DNA from: Rosa chinensis
Taxonomy: Eukaryota > Streptophyta > Magnoliopsida > Rosales > Rosaceae
Assembly: GCF_002994745.2 (NCBI RefSeq)
Contig: NC_037089.1
Location: forward strand, 21,995,641 to 22,059,640
Direction: 5' to 3'
Length of the DNA: 64,000 nt
The notes under the pieces were generated by a model. The model did no database searches. It saw only the letters and a program-made list of their open reading frames with translations, and had not been told where the DNA came from. Of this stretch, positions 45,952 through 54,786 are shown piece by piece (positions within the stretch are counted from its first letter, which is position 1; every line of letters starts with the position of its first letter). The position numbers and the translations under genes are program-made.

Positions 45952-48900
45952 GTTTCACTGCCGGAGATCGCCGAAAAAGGCGGGTCGGGTCAGTCGCAAA
46001 GAAGAGAGAGAACGGAGAGTTTTAGAGTTCTTAGAAAAGGAAAGTGGAAAAATGAAAATAGTGATTTTCCGAAAATGGAAACTCCTATTTATAGAACTTT
46101 CCCAAAACTTCCGTAGACCATAACTTCCACATACGAACTCCGATTTTCGCGTTCCACATATCCACGAACTTGTATCGATGCGCTCTACGACTTTCATGAA
46201 GGAAGTTTTCAGAGAATCCTAACTTATCATAAGTCAACCTTGAACCCCCCTAAATCCACACTTTTCGAATAAAAATTCGTCCAAAACACTTCCGCTCCGT
46301 CCACGAGCCTCGAAACCGTCCAATAACCATAAATTAGATTCCGGAAAATATTCTGAAAATAAATACGAATTTCCGGGGCATCACACTCACGCTAACAAAA
46401 TGTATAAGTAATGAGTTGTTAAGTGGTAGTGAAGTTGCTTTTCCAGATGAGAATGAATTCGGTTTGCAATGTAATGACTAGTTCAGTTTCCTGGGTGAGA
46501 ATGAAATTGATTTGCAAGGTGAGGAAGAAGATGATTTAGTAAGTGAAGATGAAGTTGAGGTGCAACCAGAGGAGACTTTTCAATCAAGAAATAATGATTC
46601 TTTTTAAAATTAACTCAAATGAAGACAAAGAGAAGAAAGAAGAACTATATATCGGAATGGAGTTTAGTTTCGATGAGAGTGCATATAGAGCTTATGCTAA
46701 ATATGGAGGAAAATCTGGTTTCAATGTAAGAAAACAACAAGGGTTTGGTTGTTAGGTTAGTTTATTGTTGCTCAAAAGAAGGTTATCGAAAGACCAAAAC
46801 AAAGGGGGAAAGATCTTATTCATTACTAGTTACAAGGGTCGGTTGTAAAGCCCATATAAGTTGTTATCGTCAAAACAACGGAAAATTAAAGATTGTGTTG
46901 TTTGAGAGGAATCGTAATCATGAGTTGATTAAAACACCTATGAAGCATATGTTAAAGATCAATCAAAGTTTCTCTAAAGCTAAAAAAGAACATGCTGATG
47001 ATGCTGAGATGTCAGGAATTTCAGCAAAAGCAATAGTTGAATTGATGAGTAGAGAAGTTGAAGGACGAGAGAATCTTGGTTTTATGGAAAATGACTATCG
47101 GAATTACATACATCGAAAGCGAAGGGTGAAGATGGAAAAGGGAGATGCTGGAGCTATATTGCAGTACTTCCAGAAAATGAAAGCGGATAATTCATCTTCT
47201 TTTTATTCAATGCAGCTTGATGAGGATGATATGATCACAACTATTTTTTGGGCAGATGAGCGTTCAATAAGTGATTATGGTCTTTTTGGGGATGTTGTTT
47301 GTTTTGACACAACTTATCAAACTAATGAATATGGTAGACCATTTGCTCCGTTTGTTGGGTTCAATCACCATAAGCAAACAGTGGTGTTTGGTACAACTCT
47401 ATTATATGATGAAACCATTGAGTCCTTTAAGTGGCTTTTTGAGACTTTTCTTGGAGCGATGTCCGGAAAGCAACCAAAGACCATACTTACAGACCAATCT
47501 GCAGCAATAACTAGTTTAATATCAGAAGTATTTCCTGTAAGTTATCATAGACTATGTGCTTGGCATATTTAGCAAAATGCTACAAAGAGGTTGAGTCATG
47601 TGTTTCACGGATCACAACTATTTGCTCATGATTTTGGAAAGTGTGCATATGACTATGAGGATGAAGATGATTGGTTATTAGCATGGAGTAATATGCTTGA
47701 GAAGCACAATCTGAAGGAGGATAAATGGTTAAAGAATTTGTTTGATGTGAGAGAAAAATGGGCATTAATGGTATATGGGCGACATACTTTTATTGCAAAT
47801 ATAATGAGTACACAACGTAGTGAGAGTATGAATAATATTTTGAAAAAAAATACTTGAAGCCTAGTTATGACCTGTTGTGCTTCTTTGAACACTATGAGAG
47901 AGTTTTAGCTGATCGAAGATATGAAGAATTAATTGCTGACTTCAAGATGATGCAAACCTCTCCTGTGCTATCTGCTAACGTAGAGATGTTGCAACATGCA
48001 GAGGAGGTGTATACCCCATAAGCTTTTAGACTCTTCTAGCAATAATACACAAGTATTGGTGATTATGTTGCTAATAAAGTTAGCAAGTCTGAGAGAAATA
48101 TGAATACAAAGTATCTTATCGTGGTGCTGCTTGAGAGCATTTGGTAAAATTTGATGCTTCAGTGCAAACAATAACTTGTAGTTGCATGAAGTTTAATTTT
48201 ATTGGGATTTTATGTCGTCATGCACTGAAAATGCTAGATAGGAAGAATGTGAGAAGAATTCCTCCCACTTGCATATTAAATCGATGGAATAAAGAAGCTA
48301 AGGCAAGGAGCATCACTAGTTATCATGGACCAAAGACTAATGAAAATCTAAAGCAGTCAATTGGAAAGTGATACAGTCATTTTTGTCATAATTATCGTGA
48401 GATTGCATCCTTTGCTGCAGAACATGAGGAACTAACAAAATATGCAGATGAATATGCCATTGAGTTGCTTAAAAATTTGGAAGAAAAGAAGAAGAAACTT
48501 TTGAAAGAAGATGCATGGGTGATTCAAACTTCAGATGCATGTTGGAGCTTTAGAAGGTGAAGTATCAAATGCACGTGGAGTTAAAAGAAAAGCTACGGTT
48601 GGACGACCACACGGTCGTCGTGGTAGATTTAAAGATGTTCTTGAAGGGAAGAGTTGTAAAGCCACATCTAAATCATCAACATCTCTAGCAAGTAAAGCCG
48701 CAGCAAAGAAACAACTATACTTCCAGATATTTATTTAAAAGGATTAAATACTTGTTACTCCTCAAACTTTTTCCTGAAAAACAGTTTAGTCCCTCGCCTT
48801 TGAAATTAAACTGGATAGTCCTTATTCTTTCTAATTCTAGCACAACAGGTCCACGACAGGCCTAAAATGACTATTATACCCTCACTTCCTCTTTTTATTA

Positions 48901-49132
48901 TTTTTCTTTATTTTTTTAATTTTTCTCTCCTTTTTTTATTTTATTTTCTCTACCTCTCTCTCTCTCTCTGTCTCTCTCTCTCTCTCTCTCTCAGATCGAT
49001 TCTTGTTCTCCTTTCAAATTCACCAATCGCACCACCGAATTGGAATGGCTTGAAACCATGCACCCGGTGGTCTAGTCTCCGCTGCCTCCTACGTTGGACC
49101 TCTCGTCATCAATCCTCTCCTTCCTCAACAAA

Positions 49133-49500
49133 CAGGTGCCACATCTTTGCTCTGCATAAACACATAGTAAGAATACAAATTCATCATCAACGGAGACCCA
49201 GTTTTCGACAAGAACTGAAGAAAAGGCAGCACAATGTCACTCAAATCTTTATTTCAAGAATGCCTCAGAAGGTGGACAAGGGTCAAGAATAATAGAGGTT
49301 GTATTCGGAGTCGAAATCTTGACCTTGGTGTCTAAATGTGAAGCTACTCGAGTATTTGATCGACCCAGGAAGTAGCGAAGGTGTTGGAGGACCCAATTGC
49401 GATGAGCTGGTTATTGGGTATGTTGATGATGACCTGGATCTTGGTTTTGGCCAAGGCTTTGTGAATGTCCGGGTCGACATCGTAGAGAAGGATGTGGGTG
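49133..49500 (-). pseudogene. GH17 glucan endo-1,3-beta-glucosidase fragment (captured)
   Basis: Three blocks on the minus strand match plant GH17 beta-1,3-glucanases. The first is 'LLYDVDPDIHKALAKTKIQV' with 'PNNQLIAIGSSNT' (about 49490-49345). The second is 'VKISTPNTTSIILD' (about 49320-49270). The third is 'LPFLQFLSKTGSPLMMNLYS' (about 49220-49150). They lie in different frames, and the stretch normally linking the first two is missing. These enzymes hydrolyse callose-type glucans in the cell wall. The catalytic glutamate regions are not visible, so this is a non-functional, internally deleted fragment captured by the MULE. Confidence 0.82.
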
Positions 49501-49710
49501 AATATCTAGACTTGGAGAAACGAAACGAGCTGGGATAGGAAGAGGAGATTCAAAACGTGCTGCTTTGTTACTTTAATTTTGAGATATGAACTCATCGGAG
49601 AATGGGGTGGGGTTGTCGTTGCGGAAAGAGATGAGGAAGAAGCAGAGGAGGGATAGGTTGTTCGCCGTGGATGTGGATGAAGATGAACCCAGTTCGATAC
49701 GAACTTAGGG

Positions 49711-49789
<79 letters not shown>
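49711..49789. repeat. (GA)n microsatellite
   Basis: About 39 GA units inside the Pack-MULE right arm; complementary in sense to the CT tract at 48955-48992. Confidence 0.97.
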
Positions 49790-49791
<2 letters not shown>

Positions 49792-50538
49792 AGAGACAAT
49801 AAAATAAAAAAAGGAAAAAAAGGAGAGAAAAATTAAAGAAAATAGAGAAAAATAATAAAAAGAGGAAGTGAGGGTATAATAGTCATTTTGGGCCTGTCAT
49901 GGACTTGTTGTGCGAGAATTAGAAAGAATAAGGACTATCCAGTTTAATTTCAAAGGCGAGGGACTACACTGTTTTTCAGGAAAAAGTTTGAGGAGTAACA
50001 AGTATTTAATCCTATTTAAAAATTTCATTAACAAACTAAGCAAATTTATCTATAAGATTTGTAACTCATTACTGTTGGGATAATACAGGACGCTATTCCT
50101 ATTTGTGACAATTGCAGGATACAAGAAGTCAATGAATATGAAGTTCCAATGCTTGATTCAGCAACTCAAGTAAGAAATTATTTCTAATCGCCACTAATAT
50201 TGGCATTTCGGTCTTATTGGGTTTCATCTTCTTCTTGTTTTTTTATCTTGTTAAGTGGGATATACTAGTTGGATAATATTTTCTGATATGCGTTTGATAG
50301 GAATCCAATCTTAGTGCTGGTACCCAAGTATCAGTTTATGGCACAAGTCTAACTTTGCAGAATGACTTTTCTTTCACTCAAATGCTCCAGGTAAATTGCC
50401 TAATTCAGTTACTATTAATTATTTTTAATCTATTTCAATCACTTAGATATTTTGAACTATATTTTGTAGGAAATTTCAATGAATCATATTTGTTCTTCAC
50501 AAAGTAATGAAGGAGGCAAAGAGCAGCCAGGAAGTTGA

Positions 50539-50996
50539 AGATATGCAGAAAATCACTGTTTTTTTTTTGTTCAATATGTACCGAATTTTATTTGTAATTC
50601 CAAGATATCCATGGATTTGCTTTTGAATTGAGAAAGGAGAATCTTAAAGACCTATTACAGAATTGATATTGGGTTCTGTACGAAACTATCACAATATTGT
50701 GTTAGTACCATTTATATTGTGTTAGTGCCATTGATATTGGGTCAGAATAGATCAAGTGATTCATTCATAAAGTACCTAAGGTTGGCAAAAGGTATTTATT
50801 CTTGCTTTCAGCATTAGTGGTTATCAAAATATAATGATCTATTGCAAACTAATATTTGTGTATCCAAGTAGACATACTGAAATTTCTTTCTAATGCTTCC
50901 AAAACTTTCAGTGTGCTTATAAACACAATCTTACTAAACCACAACAAAAACTTAAAACTTGATAGAATTGTTGGTTTTGGTTATAGCAAACACTTC
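50539..50996. other. Interior of the giant MULE, no gene seen
   Basis: AT-rich sequence between the convergent 3' ends of the transposase-like gene (+) and the reductase fragment (-). It would hold their 3' untranslated regions. No other feature recognised. Confidence 0.5.
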
Positions 50997-51579
50997 TCAG
51001 TGACTTGACAAAATATTTGTAAGCTTCTTATCCGACAGTTCATATCTAAGATGATGAGCACTGCTAGTTCCTTCATCATTTCCGCATGTCTTGTTCTTTG
51101 ACATACTGGTCTCCTTTGCTAGCTTTTCTGCCTATTTCTCTATTTCAATGACTTGATCAAAGCAAATGTATCTACCACATGCCGACTTTTTCATTGCCTC
51201 ATACACACATGTGCTTCTGCCAGTCTCATCACATTCATGGTTGCTAGCACGCCACTTCGATACATCTCTTGGGCTCCTGCATAATAATACATTCACAAGA
51301 AAGTGATTTGAATTTGGTCCAAGTCTATGAAAACAAAAGGGTGTTGGTGAATAATGAAAAAAGTGTAGTCTATTGTCATCCATCAATGAAAACATGGCCG
51401 GTGTAAGGGCTCGAAATAATGATTACCTTTGAGATATGCAATTGGTGCTGTTGGGTTTGTAGAGCAAAATTCAGAGCCAATAATGAGATCTGGGCAGATT
51501 GTAGTGAGCTTTAACCCAGTTTCTTTGGCTAATGTCCATGCAAGTTTCTCTACTCTAAGCTTTCCCAAAACATATCACA
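50997..51579 (-). pseudogene. Cinnamoyl-CoA-reductase-like (SNL6-type) gene fragment (captured)
   Basis: Two minus-strand exons, 51579-51427 and 51276-50997, join at a GT-AG intron across the glycine of 'YLKG-AQEMY'. The first has 'YVLGKLRVEKLAW' (the Tyr-x3-Lys catalytic region of extended short-chain dehydrogenases) and 'TICPDLIIGSEF'. The second has 'GVLATMNVMRLAEAHVCVYE' and 'ACGRYICFDQVIE' and ends in a natural-looking TGA. Two stops break it: TGA for Trp just before 'YVLGKL', and TAG after 'VIEIEK'. The N-terminal NAD(P)-binding half is absent. It abuts the right terminal repeat of the giant MULE, so capture is likely. Confidence 0.85.
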
Positions 51580-51727
51580 GGTCCACAGCTGCCATATTTC
51601 AAACCCGAATTAAAAGTACTGATAATATGCTAATGAACAAACAACTGTTGCTTAGTTTTTGGGAGAATTTTAAACTTTTTTATCTATACAGAGTAACTCA
51701 CTGCTCCAGCAGTCATGGTTAATAGAA

Positions 51728-52441
51728 TCATGATCAAACCTCCTTCTTTACTGAGAGCATTCATATTCCAAGTTTCCAACTCCAGATAGCACCAAAATTA
51801 AAAGATCGTTTAAAAGAAACACGTACAAGAATCATAACTGATAAATCATATAGAGTACTGTATAAGCATAATCAAAGAGTTAAGCTATAGCACTGTTCTG
51901 TCACTACGTTCTGTACTCAATGGTTTCAATTATATAGCTGTATATGTGTAATCAACAAAACCATATTCAATTGACTAAAAATATCAAAAAAAAAAAAAAA
52001 AAGATGAATTAATCAAAACCATATGTTGATATAAGCAAATATCAAAACTCAATCATGAATTCATCGAACCATATGAATTGATTGAAACCGCATGCTCACA
52101 TATATAAATATTACCTCCGATTCAAGTTCAATATGTTCTTCGTAGAGATGCTATCCATAGGTACAGCTCAATCGGTATGGATTGACTGAGACGTTGCTAG
52201 GTTTCAAGACTTTCTCTGTTCTCCGTCCTCGCCAAAAACCATATGGATTTGGGAACGACGTTAAATAACATTGTTCCTAATTAAGATAGAACTCTTTTTT
52301 AATTTTTAATTTTTTTTTTTATTAAGAGTTAAATTAGAGTTTTTTTTTTTTACTCAAAATATATGTGGCTATTTCTGATTGGTAGGTTGGGAGAGAGGTG
52401 AACAAGCAGGTTCACCTAGGGGGTGAATCCAAGAATTGTTC
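51728..52441 (-). repeat. Right terminal inverted repeat of the giant MULE
   Basis: Reverse complement of 27520-28228 with many small substitutions and indels. It starts GAACAATTCTTGGATTCACC on the minus strand. On this strand it would drive transcription into the captured reductase fragment. Confidence 0.85.
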
Positions 52442-52477
52442 TAAAAAAAAAGGGCACCAGTAATATACATATACCAC

Positions 52478-52729
52478 ACACACACACATATAATATATAT
52501 TAGTTTACAGGCTTTTCTAGGCCGGGCCTAGCGGGCTTTTACAGGCAGGGCAAGGAGGGCCAGGCCTATGGGCAGGGCCGGGTTTCAAACTCCTAAACCA
52601 AGCCTGGCCTTTTACCCACCGGACCGGGCCTATTGAGGGCTTTTATGCAGGTCGGGCCGGGCTTTTATCCTGTGGGTCTTGCGGGCCTCAATCGGCCCAC
52701 TTGATCCGCGGGCCAAATGATAAGGCCTA
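52478..52729. mobile_element. One end of a hAT element of the 156-2608 family
   Basis: TGATAAGGCCTA (52718-52729) matches the terminal repeat TGATGAGGCCTA with one mismatch. The adjoining sequence 'cggcccacttgatccgcggg' is the inverse of 169-195. GGGCCGGGC motifs and an (AC)n/(AT)n tract follow in the same order as in the complete copy. The other end was not found left of the giant MULE, so the copy is truncated. Confidence 0.75.
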
Positions 52730-52739
52730 AAACTAATGA

Positions 52740-53114
52740 AAACGAAAATTTGGCAAACACAAATAATCCTTATTGCACAGAGAAAGAACAAAATTAGGAA
52801 GCACATCCCACCAAATCAAACCATCAAGAGCATCCGTTACTTGGTTCCCCTCGCAATAAATGTGAGAAGAGCGGAATTGCATTTGAGAGATACGGTGTAA
52901 ACAATTTAACCAAGAAACATGAAGTCACCAATGCACCAAATGAGAAGATTTGAGGAAGATAAGAACTAATGCATAATCAAGCTCTAACCACACATGTTTC
53001 TAGTCACGAACCCAAGTTAGTTCAATGACTTTGATTATTGCCAAGACGTCAGCAGCAATGAAGCTAGGAATATCCATATTACAACAAAAGGCTCCAATTA
53101 CATTTTTGCATATG
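52740..53114 (-). pseudogene. RNase H-like domain remnant (RVT_3 type)
   Basis: Translation of the minus strand gives 'CCNMDIPSFIAADVLAIIK', then 'KHVWLELDYALVLIFLKS', 'HRISQMQFRSSHIY' and 'EGNQVTDAL', the order of the plant RNase H-like domain found at the end of many LINE polyproteins and derived genes. Two Trp-to-stop changes (WVRD-stop, VHW-stop) break it. The upstream RT domain is not present. It could be a LINE 3' fragment or a decayed host copy. Confidence 0.7.
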
Positions 53115-53299
53115 AAAAGACTGAAGTATATATCATTATTTATACTTAACGAGTTAGGAAGTACCATTACTTATACTTAATGAGCTAGAAAGTTCTTATT
53201 GAATGTCCATTCCAATATATCTCACAAGCGGATTCTAATTGCTTGGACAATCCCAATTGTCAAGGATGGCTTCGCAAAAGTACAGTAGAATTAGGGTTT

Positions 53300-53800
53300 A
53301 GAAGAAATAGAAGGATTTTCATTGCCTGTTTAGCGGCACCCTCCACTAATGGTGGCTTCTAGCCTCATCAGTGTACCACAAATGCGGCCAAGTAGGTTCA
53401 GATTTGGTTCACATTGGGTGGTGGTACGGGTTTGAGGTTGTAGCTTAAGTTTTTCTCTTTTTTAGTTACGATGGTGGGACAGGCCTGTATTGCAGAAGCG
53501 TGGGGGCTTGGCATTGGCGGAGAACAACATTTTTCTTTTTTAGCCAAAGCAAACACCAGATTATACAACACTTTCTTTTGTCACATAAAAATATAGTTCA
53601 AATGAAGAGAGGAAATCCAGCAGGAAATTTTGGTTATTTCAAGCGAAACAAACTAGAGAATTTCACCCTACAAATAACATTAATTATTTGATGTACTACA
53701 AAACAAAACACATAACTTTTCTCCTTGGAGCACAGCAGATTCAAACCACATATTACTCACAATTTTTTTCTTCAAATATCCAAAGCTAGAACCACATGCA
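53300..53800. other. No gene recognised
   Basis: Mixed sequence without a recognisable domain or repeat. A 63-codon frame at 53500-53691 contains a homopolymer stretch and has no domain. Confidence 0.4.
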
Positions 53801-53839
53801 GTTAAGTAACCAGGAGAATCAAGCATCACTTTAAAAGAC

Positions 53840-54306
53840 TTGTGCGGGCACTGTCACCTCCTGTGTTCACCGTAGTTCAAACAATAATTACAAAAGTTAA
53901 GCTTAGCACGCCCTAAATCTTGGTTACAACAGCGTTTGAAAAACAAACCATCACAAACCTTACAAACTACGTCACATTCCCTGCCAACAGTTGCGTTCTT
54001 GGGGACTTCAGCCTTGTACGGGCATTTAGATCAAGTGTGTTTATCCAAGGAACAAATCAAAAATCTACCTTTAAGAGGGAGGATTGGGTGCGGTCTTTGA
54101 AAGATGGGTGTCATAATGCGAGTGCCTTTTGGTCAAGGAGAACCGTTAGTGTTTGCCATATGAAGGCGGAGTGATATACGATCTAAAGTACCACATTCAC
54201 ATCGCCTGAGGGTAAAAAGAGAAGGCACAAAGGGTAGGGTTATGACCTTGCTACCATCGGGGTTGAAGGCGTTTTCCACCGGCAATTGGAAAGCAGAGAG
54301 GTCCAT
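53840..54306 (-). pseudogene. Unrecognised cysteine-rich (zinc-knuckle-like) protein remnant
   Basis: From an ATG at 54306 the minus strand reads 'MDLSAFQLPVENAFNPDG' and on to 'LRRCECGT'. After a stop and a possible frame change it continues with spaced cysteine/histidine motifs: C-x5-H-x4-C-P-x-K, then 'CDVVCKVCDGLFFKRCC', 'NFCNYCLNYGEHRR' and 'QCPHK'. The CP-x-K signature appears twice. At least three in-frame stops are present. The spacing suggests two or three zinc-binding modules, but I do not recognise the family. Confidence 0.5.
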
Positions 54307-54690
54307 GACTGTGTTTTCTTCACAAAGAGAGATGCCTGAATTTGAAATTGGGGATTTAAGTTTTCATTTGAATTTCATTTCATTTCTGGAGGATAGCAAA
54401 TTCGATTTGGTTTCAAAACTTGTAGTCGACCACAAATTTGTTTGGTGCGTGGTAGTGGGCTGAAACAAGAATGACGGAGCACCGAGGTTTGTGTAAGTAT
54501 ATTGGCAAGTTCTCATTCAACATGAAGTCTCCTAAGAACAAGAGGAGTCTGCGGGACCAAAGCATTAGGAGAACTCTTCTCCTCTAACTTTCCTAGTCAC
54601 TCTAGGAAATTGAAGACCCAGCAAAGCAGTAGCAGACTTGAAGACTGGTGAATTCAAGGCAGCATCAATCAAAGATCTGAACAACTCGTT

Positions 54691-54786
54691 GGTCTCAATC
54701 TAAGGTAGTCTGCATATCATATCATATTCCATGTGATTGGTCTCAATCTAAGGTAGTCTGCATATCATATCAATTTGTGGATCTAA
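54691..54786. repeat. 48-bp tandem duplication
   Basis: GGTCTCAATCTAAGGTAGTCTGCATATCATATCA occurs at 54691 and again at 54739. Confidence 0.9.

Larger units (their letters stand above)
40521..46385 (-). mobile_element. Deleted Gypsy element inserted in the Copia 5' LTR
   Basis: The duplication CTCAC lies at 40516-40520 and 46386-46390, splitting the Copia LTR sequence GACTCACGCTAACA. The 5' LTR (41900-46385) begins TGTGATGCCCC on the minus strand and ends GGGTGTGACA. An initiator-Met primer-binding site (TGGTATCAGAGC) is next to it at 41885-41896. Only about 470 bp of interior remain (41428-41884), including a Gly/Arg-rich start. A truncated 3' LTR (40521-41427) follows. Gag, pol and most of the 3' LTR are lost. 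A solo LTR is nested at 44269. Confidence 0.88.
41900..46385 (-). repeat. 5' LTR of the Gypsy element (about 2.8 kb plus a nested solo LTR)
   Basis: 4486 bp in total, of which 1688 bp are the nested solo LTR and one duplication copy. The remainder has no recognisable gene. An (AT)n run lies at 43304-43326. Confidence 0.78.
29791..46397 (-). mobile_element. Copia retrotransposon hosting a LARD and a Gypsy element
   Basis: The 5-bp duplication AAATG lies at 29786-29790 and 46398-46402. The 3' LTR is 29791-29996. The 5' LTR is split: 40445-40520 and 46391-46397, with a Gypsy element between. Gag, protease, integrase, RT and RNase H remnants run right to left from 40107 to 30297, interrupted by the LARD at 32066-37710. 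The primer-binding site is at about 40430-40444 on the minus strand (TTGGTATATATCAGAGC, the initiator-Met type with four extra bases). The coding sequence has many stops. Confidence 0.9.
48741..50012. mobile_element. Pack-MULE carrying a GH17 glucanase fragment
   Basis: The 9-bp duplication TATTTAAAA is perfect at 48732-48740 and 50013-50021. Inverted termini of about 200 bp start GGATTAAATACTTGTTACTCC. A CT-rich tract (48955-48992) and a GA microsatellite (49711-49789) lie symmetrically. There is no transposase. It is inserted between the main exon and the 3' exons of the FAR1/MULE transposase gene and shares its terminal family with the MULE at 26987-27511. Confidence 0.92.
46420..50538 (+). 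pseudogene. FAR1/MULE-type transposase gene (FRS-like), broken
   Basis: This encodes, in order, an acidic N-terminal region, a FAR1-type DNA-binding domain (about 46660-46890, 'CCSKEGYRKT'), a MULE transposase domain (about 47250-47850, with catalytic Asp in 'CFDTTYQ' and 'ILTDQSAA' and Glu in 'RSESMNN'), and a SWIM zinc finger ('CSCMKFNFIGILCRHAL', about 48174-48224). It is disabled by a frameshift near 46740, a TAG in place of Trp at 47570-47572, a frameshift in the A-run near 47840-47850, and stops near 48019-48050. Three GT-AG-bounded 3' exons can be inferred at 50118-50169, 50301-50390 and 50470-50538; a Pack-MULE separates them from the main exon. The alternative is a host FRS gene, but its central position in the giant MULE argues for the element's own transposase. 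Confidence 0.85.
27520..52441 (+). mobile_element. Giant Mutator-like element, 24.9 kb, with nested retrotransposons
   Basis: The termini GAACAATTCTTGG (27520) and CCAAGAATTGTTC (ending 52441) are inverted copies, and homology extends about 0.7 kb inward on both sides. The right flank is TAAAAAAAA (52442-52450). The left flank is TAAAAAAA (27512-27519), with another TAAAAAAAA beyond the small MULE at 26978-26986. Between the termini lie a broken FAR1/MULE-type transposase gene on + and a captured reductase fragment on - beside the right terminus. Removing nested insertions (Copia complex 16.6 kb, Pack-MULE 1.27 kb, retroposon 1.1 kb) leaves roughly 6 kb, a normal autonomous MULE size. It is probably inactive because its transposase is broken. 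Confidence 0.82.

Noticed and set aside
46420..50538. Functional host FRS (FAR1-related) transcription factor gene
   Set aside because: Nonsense and frameshift changes disrupt every domain, and the gene sits centrally between MULE terminal repeats.
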